This document shows, one piece after another, positions 17,032 to 25,747 of a DNA stretch of 64,000 nucleotides; the first letter of the stretch is position 1, and each line of letters starts with the position of its first letter. The DNA comes from Actinospineispora acaciae DSM 45401 (GTDB taxonomy: Bacteria > Actinomycetota > Actinomycetes > Mycobacteriales > Pseudonocardiaceae). A program made the position numbers and the translations under genes. The notes below the pieces were generated by a model. The model did not search any database, was not told where the DNA came from, and saw only the letters and a program-made list of their open reading frames with translations. The DNA is taken from assembly GCF_000620785.1 (NCBI RefSeq), contig NZ_JIAI01000001.1, forward strand, positions 186,001 to 250,000, read 5' to 3'.

Positions 17032-18150
17032 GTGGCGGACGGGCTGGACCGGGAGTTCGTCGGGCTCGACTCACCGCTCGTACCCAGGGCCGGCGCGGGC
17101 GGGCACCCGTGCCAGGGCGTCTACCACCGGCCGGCCGGACGCAGGCCCACCACCGCGTTCATCGCGACCCACTACAACGTGGACTTCTCCGAGCACTACC
17201 TGGCCGGGTACCTGGCGGCGCGCGGGTACGGCTTCCTGGGCTGGAACACGCGGTTCCGGGGCAACGAGGCGTACTTCCTGCTCGATCACGCGCTGGCGGA
17301 GATCGGCGTCGGGGTGCGCTGGCTGCGCGAGCGGGCCGGGGTGGAGCGGGTGGTGCTGCTGGGCAACTCCGGCGGCGGTTCGCTGATGGCGGCGTACCAG
17401 TCTCAGGCCGTCGAGCCCACCGTCACGCCGTCCGGTGACCGGGCGGCCGAGGCCATCGCGGGACTGCCCGCCGGCGACCTGTACGTCTCGCTGGCCGCGC
17501 ATCCCGGCCGGCCCGAGGTGCTCACCGCGTGGATGGATCCGTCGGTCACCGACGAGTGCGACCCGCTGTCCGTCGACCCGGCGCTCGACCCCTACGACCC
17601 GGCGAACGGACCGCCGTTCGACGCGGACTTCCAGCGCCGCTACCGGGACGCGCAGCGAGCCCGCAACGAGCGGATCACCGACTGGGCGTTGCACCAGCTG
17701 GACGCGCTGCGCGGCACCCGGGCCGCCGACCGGCTGTTCCACACCCGGCGCACCTGGGCCGACCTGCGCATGATCGACCCGGCCATCGAACCCTCCGACC
17801 GGCGGCCCCGCCACTGCTACCTGGGCGACCCGATGGCGGCGAACTACGGCGTGTTCGGCGCCGGCGTGCAGTCCACACTGCGCACCTGGCTGTCCATGTG
17901 GAGCCTGCGGACCTCGCAGTGCCGGGGCGCGCCGCACCTGGGCAGGGTCACGGTGCCGGCGCTGGTGGTGCACGCCAGGGCGGACGCCGGGGTGTACGAG
18001 AGCGACGCGCGGGCGATCTTCGATGCGCTCGCCGCGGCCGACCGGGAGCTGCACCTGCTCGCCGGCGAGCACTACTTCCGGGACCCGCCGGGAGCCCGCG
18101 ACGTGGTGGCCGACCTGCTCGCCGGCTGGGTGGCGTCCCGGGGCGGTTGA
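17032..18150 (+). CDS. Alpha/beta-hydrolase fold protein
   Basis: A 372-residue protein from the GTG at 17032, 6 bp after the VOC stop. The nucleophile elbow is GNSGGGS with serine 113. TRFRGNEAYF and the C-terminal LLAGEHYFRDPPGARD (probable catalytic histidine) complete the pattern, and VVHARADAGVYESDA supplies the acid region. No leader is seen, so it is cytoplasmic. It could cleave an aromatic ester or a ring-fission product. Its 3' end overlaps the convergent IclR gene by 79 bp. Confidence 0.8.
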   Translation: MADGLDREFVGLDSPLVPRAGAGGHPCQGVYHRPAGRRPTTAFIATHYNVDFSEHYLAGYLAARGYGFLGWNTRFRGNEAYFLLDHALAEIGVGVRWLRERAGVERVVLLGNSGGGSLMAAYQSQAVEPTVTPSGDRAAEAIAGLPAGDLYVSLAAHPGRPEVLTAWMDPSVTDECDPLSVDPALDPYDPANGPPFDADFQRRYRDAQRARNERITDWALHQLDALRGTRAADRLFHTRRTWADLRMIDPAIEPSDRRPRHCYLGDPMAANYGVFGAGVQSTLRTWLSMWSLRTSQCRGAPHLGRVTVPALVVHARADAGVYESDARAIFDALAAADRELHLLAGEHYFRDPPGARDVVADLLAGWVASRGG

Positions 18151-18884
18151 CCGGCCACCTCCAGGTCGCGCTCCAGCCGGCCAGCGGCGGCGCGCAGGGC
18201 GGTGACCCAGTCGGTGAGGTGGTCGCGGGAGTAGCGGGCGGTCGGGACCGCGAGCGAGAGCGCGCCCACGGGCTGGCCGTCGGTGCCCCGGACCGGCAGG
18301 CCGACGGCGGTGACGCCGATCTCGGTCTCCTGGTCGTTGACGGCGAAGCCCTGCCGGCGGACCCGCCGCAGCAGCCGGGCCAGCGCGGGCAGGTCGAACT
18401 CCGGCGCGGGGTAGAGCGCCGCGAGGTGGGCCTCGGGCAGCGCGGCCAGCAACGTCCGCCCGCCGGAGGTCAGGTGCGCGGGCAGCAGCCGGCCCTCGCG
18501 GTCGCCCACCCGCAGCACCTGCTCGCACTGCACGGTGGCCAGGAACCGGATCTGGGCGCCGACCCGGACCATCAGGTTCGCGGTCTCGCCGGTGTGCTCG
18601 ACCAGGGCGTGCAGGTGCGGCAGGGCCAGCGCGCGCAGCAGGGCGGTCGGCTCGGTCGCGGTGGTGCCGCGCAGGACGGGGCCGGCGACGTAGCGGCGGT
18701 CCTCGGCTTGCTCGGCGAAGTCCCGGTAGCTGAGCATGGTGAGCAGCCGGTGCGCGGTGGAGCGGGCCACGCCGAGCCGTTGGGCGGCCTCGGACACCCG
18801 CATCGGCCCCTCGTCGCGCAGCAGCACCGCGAGCCGCAGTGCGTTGTCCACCGAGTCGATGGCGTAGGCCGGTCGGTTCTTCAC
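18072..18884 (-). CDS. IclR-family transcriptional regulator, divergent from gentisate genes
   Basis: A 270-residue protein from the GTG at 18884. The helix-turn-helix is IDSVDNALRLAVLL and VSEAAQRLGVARSTAHRLLTML; the effector domain includes LLPAHLTSGGRTLLAAL and DQETEIGVTAVGLPVRG. It diverges from gentisate 1,2-dioxygenase with only 47 bp between starts, and a long palindrome covers that gap and its own start codon. It is therefore the likely regulator of the gentisate genes. Its 3' end overlaps the hydrolase gene by 79 bp. Confidence 0.9.
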   Translation of the reverse strand: MKNRPAYAIDSVDNALRLAVLLRDEGPMRVSEAAQRLGVARSTAHRLLTMLSYRDFAEQAEDRRYVAGPVLRGTTATEPTALLRALALPHLHALVEHTGETANLMVRVGAQIRFLATVQCEQVLRVGDREGRLLPAHLTSGGRTLLAALPEAHLAALYPAPEFDLPALARLLRRVRRQGFAVNDQETEIGVTAVGLPVRGTDGQPVGALSLAVPTARYSRDHLTDWVTALRAAAGRLERDLEVAGQPPRDATQPASRSATTSRAPGGSRK

Positions 18885-18916
18885 AACAGAATGCTATGTG
18901 CTGCTGTCAAGAACGG
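18874..18916. promoter_or_regulatory. Palindromic operator between the IclR gene and gentisate dioxygenase
   Basis: CGGTTCTTCACAACAG (18874-18889) and CTGCTGTCAAGAACGG (18901-18916) match at 13 of 16 inverted positions, with an 11-bp spacer. The left arm covers the GTG start of the IclR gene, so binding could block its own expression; the right arm is 16 bp before the dioxygenase ATG. Confidence 0.5.
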
Positions 18917-18931
18917 TTCTACCGTCGAGCC

Positions 18932-20038
18932 ATGACGACGACGCAGCCGGCGCGGTCTCCCGTGACTCTGAAAGCCGTGGCGGGGCCGGGTCAGCCGGAA
19001 CCGACGCCCGCGTTGGAGGAGCTGTACCGGGGGTTCGAGAACGAGCTGCTGGTGCCGCTGTGGACCGAGATCGGCGACCTGATGCCGCTCTCGCCGCGGT
19101 CCAACGCGGTGGCGCATCGGTGGCGCTGGTCGGAGCTGCTGCCGCTGGCGCGCCGCGCCGGTGACCTGGTCCCGGTCGGTCGCGGCGGGGAGCGGCGGGC
19201 GATCGCGCTGGCCAACCCGGGGCTGGGCGGGGCGCCGTACGCCACGCCGACGCTGTGGGCGGCCATCCAGTACCTCAACCCCGGCGAGGACGCGCCGGTT
19301 CATCGGCACACCCAGAACGCGTTCCGGTTCGTCGTCGAGGGCGAGGGCGTGTGGACGGCGGTGGACGGCGACCCGGTGGCGATGCGGCGGGGCGACTTCC
19401 TGCTCACGCCGGGGTGGGCCTTCCACGGCCACCACAACGCCACCACCGAGCCGATGGCCTGGCTGGACGGGCTGGACATCCCGCTCGCGCGCTACCTGGA
19501 CACCGGGTTCTTCGAGCCCGGGCCGGACCACGTGGAGGACACCTCCACCCCGGAGCGGTCGCGGTCCGAGCGGCTCTGGGCGCATCCCGGGCTGCGGCCG
19601 GTCTCCCAGAAGGAGGCGGCGGCCAGCTCGCCGATCGCGGCGTACCGCTGGGAGCACACCGACGCGGCGCTCGCCGACCAGCTCGCGCTGGAGGCCGAGG
19701 GGCATCCCGGCGTGCTGGCGCCCGGGCACGCGGCGGTGCGGTTCACGAACCCGACCACCGGCGGGGACGTCATGCCGACCATCCGCGCGGAGTTCCACCG
19801 GCTGCGCGCCGGCACCGCCACCGAGCCGGCCCGCGAGGTGGGGTCGTCGGTCTACCTGGTGTTCGCCGGGGAGGGTGCGGTGCGCGTGGGCGAGGCGGAG
19901 TGGACGGTCGGCCAGGGTGACCTGTTCGTGGTGCCGTCCTGGCAGCCGTTGGCGCTGACCGCGGGGTCCGAGCTGGACCTGTTCCGGTTCAGCGACGCCC
20001 CGGTGATCGAGCGCCTGAACGCCGCGCGGAGCGAGTGA
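18932..20038 (+). CDS. Gentisate 1,2-dioxygenase (bicupin)
   Basis: A 368-residue cupin protein. The N-terminal cupin carries APVHRHTQNAFRFVVEGEG, giving the His-x-His iron ligands, and a third histidine in GWAFHGHHNATTEP. The C-terminal cupin (about 270-360) lacks the full histidine set, as usual for this family. The enzyme cleaves gentisate to maleylpyruvate with Fe(II) and O2. The ATG at 18932 fits the family N-terminus. The stop is immediately followed by the flavoprotein ATG, so both are co-translated. Maleylpyruvate isomerase and fumarylpyruvate hydrolase genes are not in the window. Confidence 0.9.
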   Translation: MTTTQPARSPVTLKAVAGPGQPEPTPALEELYRGFENELLVPLWTEIGDLMPLSPRSNAVAHRWRWSELLPLARRAGDLVPVGRGGERRAIALANPGLGGAPYATPTLWAAIQYLNPGEDAPVHRHTQNAFRFVVEGEGVWTAVDGDPVAMRRGDFLLTPGWAFHGHHNATTEPMAWLDGLDIPLARYLDTGFFEPGPDHVEDTSTPERSRSERLWAHPGLRPVSQKEAAASSPIAAYRWEHTDAALADQLALEAEGHPGVLAPGHAAVRFTNPTTGGDVMPTIRAEFHRLRAGTATEPAREVGSSVYLVFAGEGAVRVGEAEWTVGQGDLFVVPSWQPLALTAGSELDLFRFSDAPVIERLNAARSE

Positions 20039-21208
20039 ATGGTGCCGGACGTCGACGTAGTGGTGGTCGGCGGCGGCATCGGCGGGCTGTCCTGCGCGCT
20101 CGCGCTGTCCAGGGCCGGCCGGTCGGTGCGGGTGCTGGAGCGGTCCGCGAGCTTCGGGGAGGTCGGGGCCGGGCTGCAGCTCGCGCCCAACGCCACCGGG
20201 GCGCTGCGCGAGTGGGGCCTGCTGGACCAGGTGATCGCCCGGGGCGTGCTGCCGGAGCGGATCGCCATGCGGGACGCGCTGGACGGCCGCCCGCTCAGCC
20301 ACCTGGACCTGGCCGACGTGCGGCGCCGCTACGGCGCGCCGTACGTGGTGATGCATCGCGGCGACCTGCACGAGATCCTGCTCGCCGCCTGCCGGGACGC
20401 GGGCGTGGACCTGGTCACGGACGCCGAGGTGCGCGCGGTCGAGAACGGCGCCGGCTGGGCGGAGGCGGTGGGCGAGCGGCGTCGGGACCGCGCCGAGCTG
20501 GTGATCGCCGCCGACGGGCTGACCTCCACGCTGCGGGCCCAGATCAGCGCGGACGAGCCGGTGAGCTCGAACTACGTGGCCTACCGGGGGGCGATTCCGA
20601 TCACGGACGTGAGCGGGCTCGCGGACCTGGCGGTGCACGACGTGGTGGTGTACATCGGTCCGCGCTGCCACCTGGTGCAGTACGCGCTGCGCGGCGGCGA
20701 GATGTTCAACCAGGTCGCGGTGTTCGAGTCGCCGGCGGCCGTGGCCGGGCAGCCGGAGTGGGGCGGTCCGGAGGAGCTGGATGCCGCGTTCGCGCCGGCC
20801 TGCGACGCGGTGCGGGCGGCGCTGCCGTTCCTCTGGCGGGACCGCTGCTGGCGGATGTACGACAGGGAGCCGATCCCGAACTGGGTGCGCGGGCGGCTCG
20901 CGCTCACCGGCGACGCCGCGCACCCGATGCTGCAGTACCTCGCGCAGGGCGCCTGCCAGGCCATCGAGGACGCCGACTGCCTGGGCGCGCTGGCCGCCAA
21001 AGACGCGGGGAAGGACGCCGACTGGGAGGCCGTGCTGGCCGGATACAACGACGCCCGCCCGCGCCGCACCGGCCAGGTGCAGCGGCGGGCGCGGGCCTGG
21101 GGCGAGCTGTGGCACGCCGACGGGCTGTTCCGGGCGGTGCGCAACGAGCTGCTGCGCGAGCGTGACCCGGCCGACTACCGGTGGGTGGACTGGCTCTACG
21201 CGCGCTGA
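20039..21208 (+). CDS. FAD-dependent aromatic monooxygenase, 3-hydroxybenzoate 6-hydroxylase-like
   Basis: A 389-residue group A flavoprotein hydroxylase: GGGIGGLSCALAL (FAD dinucleotide fold, about 10-22), the DG motif in IAADGLTS and GDAAHPMLQYLAQGACQAIED (second FAD motif). It begins at the base after the gentisate dioxygenase stop. Enzymes of this kind convert 3-hydroxybenzoate to gentisate using NADH and O2, which fits the partner gene. Salicylate 1-hydroxylases are similar in sequence, so the substrate is inferred from context. Its 3' end overlaps the convergent Nudix gene by 13 bp. Confidence 0.87.
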   Translation: MVPDVDVVVVGGGIGGLSCALALSRAGRSVRVLERSASFGEVGAGLQLAPNATGALREWGLLDQVIARGVLPERIAMRDALDGRPLSHLDLADVRRRYGAPYVVMHRGDLHEILLAACRDAGVDLVTDAEVRAVENGAGWAEAVGERRRDRAELVIAADGLTSTLRAQISADEPVSSNYVAYRGAIPITDVSGLADLAVHDVVVYIGPRCHLVQYALRGGEMFNQVAVFESPAAVAGQPEWGGPEELDAAFAPACDAVRAALPFLWRDRCWRMYDREPIPNWVRGRLALTGDAAHPMLQYLAQGACQAIEDADCLGALAAKDAGKDADWEAVLAGYNDARPRRTGQVQRRARAWGELWHADGLFRAVRNELLRERDPADYRWVDWLYAR

Positions 21209-21678
21209 TCCACGCCCGCGGCCGCGAGCAGCCGATCCAGGAACTCCGCCTGGCCCTTCGACAGCTTGACCCGCGCGGTGGCCAGGTCGAACCACTCGGC
21301 CCTGTCGATCTCCGGGAAGCTCTGGGTCCGGCCCGAGCGCGGTGGCCACTCCATCTCGAAGGTGTTGCTGTGCGCGCTCGCGGCGTCGAAGTCCGCCTCG
21401 ACGGCGTACACAGTGAGCCGCTTCCCGCTGGGCAGCCGGATCGTGCCCAGTTCGAACTCCCGTCCGTCCGGCAGCGGTGCGCCAAGCTCCTCGGCGAACT
21501 CCCTGGCCGCCGCCGCGCGGGGGTCCTCGTCGGGGTCGTACTCGCCCTTCGGGATCGACCACGCCCCGTCGTCGCGGCGCGCGAAGAACGGCCCGCCGGG
21601 ATGCCCGAGCAGCACCTCGAACCGCCCGTCGGCGTCGGACCTGAACAGCAACGCACCGGCGCTGGAGACGGGCATCAC
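21196..21678 (-). CDS. Nudix hydrolase
   Basis: A 160-residue protein containing a complete Nudix box: glycine in PKGEY, then REFAEELG, matching Gx5Ex7REUxEExGU. The N-terminus SAGALLFRSDADGRFEVLLGHPGGPFF is the standard first strand region (quoted in part). It resembles the subgroup annotated as predicted NTP pyrophosphohydrolases or diadenosine-polyphosphate hydrolases. It is a housekeeping-type single gene convergent with the hydroxylase. Confidence 0.88.
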   Translation of the reverse strand: MMPVSSAGALLFRSDADGRFEVLLGHPGGPFFARRDDGAWSIPKGEYDPDEDPRAAAAREFAEELGAPLPDGREFELGTIRLPSGKRLTVYAVEADFDAASAHSNTFEMEWPPRSGRTQSFPEIDRAEWFDLATARVKLSKGQAEFLDRLLAAAGVDQRA

Positions 21679-21796
21679 CAGAGCCTACTTCGCCGGTCCG
21701 GCCGAGCTATCCTGAGGTTCAGGCGTCGCATCTCCGCGACGGCCCCGGACGAGCGCGTGCCGTACCCGGCCCAGACAAGACGGCGCGCCCGTCATC

Positions 21797-22048
21797 ATGG
21801 ATCTTGTAGACATCATCGAGATCGGCGGTTCGCTGCTGATCCTGCTCGCGTTCGGGGCCGCCCAGCTGCGCCGGCTGGACATGCACTCGCTGACCTACCT
21901 CGTGCTGAACCTGGTCGGTTCGGCGACCCTCGCGGTGATCGCGCTGGCGCAGCATTCGTGGGGGTTCCTGCTGCTGGAGGGCAGTTGGGCGATCGTGTCC
22001 GCCGCGTCGCTGGTCACCGGGCGACGCGGCGGGCACGGACCGGGGTGA
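21797..22048 (+). CDS. Small two- to three-helix membrane protein (CBU_0592-like)
   Basis: An 83-residue protein with hydrophobic segments at about 5-24, 30-50 and 54-72 (IIEIGGSLLILLAFGAAQL, YLVLNLVGSATLAVIAL, GFLLLEGSWAIVSAASLV). This pattern matches the small CBU_0592-like domain family found in many bacteria. Function is unknown. It stands 4 bp from the convergent permease gene. Confidence 0.7.
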   Translation: MDLVDIIEIGGSLLILLAFGAAQLRRLDMHSLTYLVLNLVGSATLAVIALAQHSWGFLLLEGSWAIVSAASLVTGRRGGHGPG

Positions 22049-22052
22049 GGCG

Positions 22053-23660
22053 TCAGATCACCGGGCGGGCCGGCCGCATCCGCACCGCGAGCGCGTAGAT
22101 CAGCGCGGACAGCGCCAGCACGGCCAGGAACGACCAGTCGAACGAGATCACCCCGCTGCCGCCCTCGAAGGTGGTCAGCGCGCTCACGATGCCCAGCCCC
22201 ACCAGCCATGGCAGCAGCCAGGCGGCGGCCATCCAGTGCTCGCGCCGGGCCCGGATGGCGCCCCGGGCCTGCTGGATGAGCAGCAGCACCACCCCGACCA
22301 CCGTGGCGAGCAGCAGCTTCTCCACGGTCTTCCAGCCGCTCCAGATCACGATCAGGTTGGCCGCGTAGAACGCCAGGAACGGGATCAGGTCCCCGCCCCA
22401 GGTGCGGAACGGGCGGGGCTGGTCGGGGAGCTGGCGGCGCAGCGCGGCGTGCGCGATGGGCCCGGTGCCGTAGGACAGCACGGCCGCCGAGGTGATGAAC
22501 GAGACGAAGGTCTGCCAGCCGGGGAACGGCATGAACAGCAGCAGGCCGATCGCGGTCGCGACCAGGATGCCGATCCACGGCACGCCGTGGCGGTTGAGCC
22601 GGGCCATCGGGCTGGGCAGCGCGCCGTTCTCGGCCATGCCGTAGGAGATCCGTGAGGTCATCATGGCCCAGCTCAGCCCGCAGTCGGCGGGGGAGACGAT
22701 CGCGTCGATGTAGAGCAGCGCGGCCACCCAACCCAGGCCGAGCAGGGTGGCCAGCCCGGCCAGCGGCCCGAAGTCGTTCGGGAAGCCGAGCTTCGACCAA
22801 CCGTTCGCCAGCGCCTCGGCCGGCAGCCCGCACAGGAAGGCCAGCTCCAGCAGAAAGTACAGCAACGAGGTGATGCCCAGGCCGAGCAGCATCGCCCTGG
22901 GCACGTTGCGGCCAGGGTTGCGGACCTCACCGGCCACCGCGACCGGCTGCTGGAAGCCGGTGTAGGCGAACGCCACGCCCCCGGAGGCGATCGCGGTGAG
23001 CAGCCCGCTCAGCCCGCTCGGGGCGAACCCACCGAACGCGGTCAGCCGGTCCGGGTGGAACGCGGTTGCGAAGAACGACACGGCCACCGCCAGCATGACG
23101 AACAGCTTGAACACCATGATCCCGTTGTTGGCGCGCATGAACCACCGCACGCCGACCAGGTTGATCACGGCGAACAGGATGAGCATCAGCGCCGCGATCA
23201 CGTACCCCGGGCCGGTCAGCACCGTGACACCGTTGACCTTGTGGGTCAGGAACGGCAGGTAGTTCGTGGCGTACTCCAGCGCCGCCTCGACCTCGATGGC
23301 CGGGAACGTGACGGCGCCCAGGTAGATGATCCAGCCGACCATCGCGCCGGCCACCGTCCCGAAGGCGTAGTGCGGGAAACGCACCACCCCACCGGACACC
23401 GGGAACATCGCGCCCAGCTCGGCGTAGCACAGCGCGAGCAGGCCGAACAGCACGGCGGCCAGCGGCCAGGCCAGGATCGCGGCCGGGCCGGCCAGCTTTG
23501 CCGCGGCCAGCGGCCCGAACAGCCAGCCGGAGCCGATGATCGAGGCCATGGCGGCGAACACCAGGCTGAACAGCCCGATGCTGCGGGGCATCTCCTGCCG
23601 CTGGGACGGCCCGTCGGTGGCCGTGTGCTGGGTGGAAAACTCGGGACTCGAGTCCGTCAT
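22053..23660 (-). CDS. APC-superfamily amino acid permease
   Basis: A 535-residue membrane protein with about 12 helices. The first helix region GLFSLVFAAMASIIGSGWLF carries the glycine-rich substrate-binding turn of the amino acid-polyamine-organocation family. GGVAFAYTGFQQPVAVAGEV contains the helix 6 substrate region. It would import an amino acid or amine with protons. It diverges from the epoxide-hydrolase-like gene; the 166-bp gap should hold both promoters. Confidence 0.9.
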   Translation of the reverse strand: MTDSSPEFSTQHTATDGPSQRQEMPRSIGLFSLVFAAMASIIGSGWLFGPLAAAKLAGPAAILAWPLAAVLFGLLALCYAELGAMFPVSGGVVRFPHYAFGTVAGAMVGWIIYLGAVTFPAIEVEAALEYATNYLPFLTHKVNGVTVLTGPGYVIAALMLILFAVINLVGVRWFMRANNGIMVFKLFVMLAVAVSFFATAFHPDRLTAFGGFAPSGLSGLLTAIASGGVAFAYTGFQQPVAVAGEVRNPGRNVPRAMLLGLGITSLLYFLLELAFLCGLPAEALANGWSKLGFPNDFGPLAGLATLLGLGWVAALLYIDAIVSPADCGLSWAMMTSRISYGMAENGALPSPMARLNRHGVPWIGILVATAIGLLLFMPFPGWQTFVSFITSAAVLSYGTGPIAHAALRRQLPDQPRPFRTWGGDLIPFLAFYAANLIVIWSGWKTVEKLLLATVVGVVLLLIQQARGAIRARREHWMAAAWLLPWLVGLGIVSALTTFEGGSGVISFDWSFLAVLALSALIYALAVRMRPARPVI

Positions 23661-23826
23661 CAGGCTGCTCCTCGCGCGCGGCCGGGCCGCGGCACGTCGT
23701 TGATCCCGCCTCCGTCACCTGTCAGAGTGGTGACGTGATCCGGCTGAGCCCCCCTCGGACCCAACCGGGGCATTATTCACAACCACCGGACAGAGCGCAC
23801 TCCGGAATGGACAGGAGATTTGACGA

Positions 23827-24696
23827 GTGAGCACGGTCGTCACACCGGACCTGGAGATTGCCTGCGAGACCAGCGGACCGGAGGACGGGAACCCGCTGGT
23901 CGCGGTGCACGGCTGGCCGGATGACCCGCACTGTTGGGATGCGGTGCTACCGGGGTTGCACGCCGCCGGGTACCGGGTGTTCCGGCCCTACCTGAGAGGC
24001 TTCGGCGCCACCCGTTTCCGCGATCCGGACAAGGTGCGCAGCGGCCAGATCGGGGCGCTGGGCAAAGACCTCGCCGACCTGCTCGACGCGCTCGACCTGC
24101 GAGACGTCGTCCTTGTCGGTCACGATTGGGGGGCGCGGGCCTCCTATGTGGTCGGCGCGCTGTTTCCGGAACGGGTACGGCGCATTGTCGCCATCTCCGC
24201 CGGACACGCCACGAACCGGCCCGACGCCGCGCTCAGTTGGACGCTCACGCACGCCTACTGGTACGAGTGGTTCGTCGCCACCGAGCGTGGCCGTAACGCC
24301 ATGCACGACGACCGGCGCGCGTTCTGTCACTACCTGTGGAAAACCTGGTCGCCGACCTGGACGTTCGAATCCTCGCAATTCGAACGGGCCGCGCGGGCCT
24401 GGGACAACGAGGACTGGCCCGCGATCACCGTCCACGCCTACCTGCACCGCTGGGGCGAGGCCGCCGGGGACCCCGCGTACGACGAGATCGAGCGGCGGCT
24501 GGCCGAGCCGGCCCCGGTGCTGCGCCCCACGCTGGTCGTGCACGGGGCCGACGACGCGGACAACCTCCCGGAGACCACCGAGGGCAAGGAGCACCTGTTC
24601 CGCGCCGGCTACCGGCGGGTGCTGCTCGACGGGGTCGGCCACTTCCCGCCCCGGGAGGCCCCGGCGGCGGTCACCGAGGCCATCCTGGGGTCGTAA
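23827..24696 (+). CDS. Alpha/beta hydrolase, epoxide hydrolase-like
   Basis: A 289-residue protein from the GTG at 23827. HGWP at 28-31 forms the oxyanion hole and GHDWGA gives an aspartate nucleophile (D100), as in epoxide hydrolases and haloalkane dehalogenases rather than serine esterases. VHGADDADN and GVGHFPPREAP supply the acid and the catalytic histidine. It would open an epoxide or displace a halide. AGGAGA stands 8 bp before the start. It is a single gene divergent from the permease. Confidence 0.83.
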   Translation: MSTVVTPDLEIACETSGPEDGNPLVAVHGWPDDPHCWDAVLPGLHAAGYRVFRPYLRGFGATRFRDPDKVRSGQIGALGKDLADLLDALDLRDVVLVGHDWGARASYVVGALFPERVRRIVAISAGHATNRPDAALSWTLTHAYWYEWFVATERGRNAMHDDRRAFCHYLWKTWSPTWTFESSQFERAARAWDNEDWPAITVHAYLHRWGEAAGDPAYDEIERRLAEPAPVLRPTLVVHGADDADNLPETTEGKEHLFRAGYRRVLLDGVGHFPPREAPAAVTEAILGS

Positions 24697-24702
24697 CGCC
24701 GC

Positions 24703-25560
24703 TCAGGGGTGGTGCACCTCGATGGTGTCGTGGCTGTCCCGGTAGCTGGTGTCGTTGTGCGAGTTGGTCTGCTCGTGGGTGTCGGTGCGGGTGGCGTCCT
24801 CGTACTCGGAGCGGACGCTGGTGTCGTTGTAGGTCTGGTCGGTCTGCTGGTCGGCGTACCCGTGGTCGCCGGCCGAGTTGACGGCGTTGTCGCCGGAGCC
24901 GGAGTTGCGCACCGCCGTGTCGGTGTCGTTGGCGTCGCGGTCGGTGTAGGTGTCGCCCCGGACGCCCAGTGCCCCGCCGTCATCGAAGCGGACGCCCTGG
25001 AAGCCGGTGCCGAGGGCCTCGCCCGTGCCGAAGGCCGTCGAGTTGTGGTTGCCGGTCACCGCCTGGTCGCCCTGGCCGACCAGGTTCGCGTCGCCCGAGG
25101 TGACGGTGTCGTCGGCGATGGTGCCGCCGGTGCCCACCGAGCCGTCGCCGGTGGCCAGCACCGGGTCGTTGTCCACGACCTGGTCGAAGTTCCCGTCGTG
25201 GTCGTAATAGTGGTCGTGGTGGCCGCGGCCGGTGTCGATGTCCTGGTCGACCGAGTTGTCCAACTCGGTCTCGTGTCGTTCGATCGCCTTCTGGTTCTCC
25301 TCGAAGTAACCGCGAAGGTAATGCGCGCCGCCGTCATCGCTGTGGTGGTTCGAGTGGCGTGGCGGTGGGAAGTGCGCGCTCTGGGAGAAGTTCGAATGGT
25401 TATCGTCCGCGATCAGTGATAACGCGTCCTGAACGTCCGCGCTGGATACGTTACGGAATCCGTGGTCTTCGGCGTAACCGTCCGGATCGGCCAGAAACGC
25501 CTCGCGGGCGTCCGGGTCACGGAGTAGGCCTTCGATCCAGCTCATCAGCGGGGTGGCCAT
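24703..25560 (-). CDS. IniB N-terminal domain protein with long Asp/Asn/Thr/Gly-rich tail
   Basis: A 285-residue acidic protein. Residues 1-50 (SWIEGLLRDPDAREAFLADP, AEDHGFRNVSSADVQDAL) match the IniB N-terminal domain seen in mycobacteria, where iniBAC responds to cell-wall inhibitors. The rest is low complexity, with dispersed GDG/TGD/NDT motifs resembling the glycine-rich tails of other IniB proteins but more polar. There is no signal peptide or membrane segment. No IniA-type dynamin gene is nearby. It is probably envelope-associated; this is inference. Confidence 0.8.
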   Translation of the reverse strand: MATPLMSWIEGLLRDPDAREAFLADPDGYAEDHGFRNVSSADVQDALSLIADDNHSNFSQSAHFPPPRHSNHHSDDGGAHYLRGYFEENQKAIERHETELDNSVDQDIDTGRGHHDHYYDHDGNFDQVVDNDPVLATGDGSVGTGGTIADDTVTSGDANLVGQGDQAVTGNHNSTAFGTGEALGTGFQGVRFDDGGALGVRGDTYTDRDANDTDTAVRNSGSGDNAVNSAGDHGYADQQTDQTYNDTSVRSEYEDATRTDTHEQTNSHNDTSYRDSHDTIEVHHP

Positions 25561-25585
25561 GGTCGGTCGAACCTCCAGAAGACTT

Positions 25586-25668
25586 GTCGCGGGCCGCTCG
25601 TCGCCGTTCTGTCACATTTCTCGATTGCCGGTGACTTTCGTGACAAAAAGCGTAAAGCGGCCCGCGAC
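25586..25668. repeat. Perfect 13-bp inverted repeat bracketing the IniB-gene upstream region
   Basis: GTCGCGGGCCGCT (25586-25598) is repeated in inverse at 25656-25668 with 57 bp between. The interior holds GTCAC/GTGAC motifs (25611-25615, 25631-25635 and 25640-25644). It starts 26 bp upstream of the IniB-type start codon and could loop or hold regulators; it also separates this gene from sodC. Confidence 0.45.
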
Positions 25669-25747
25669 GGTCGTCGTGGATGGCTCGCCGGAAACGCAGC
25701 CCTTAGGGTGAAGCGGCCCCGGTCGTGTGATTAAGGCAGATGATTTG

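Noticed and set aside
18881..21562. Minus-strand frame of about 890 codons opposite gentisate genes
   Set aside because: Arg/Pro/Gly-rich shadow of the two well-supported plus-strand enzymes.
25611..25644. MtrA-type direct repeats (GTCAC) before the IniB-type gene
   Set aside because: Spacing between the repeats does not match the known 6-bp arrangement well enough.
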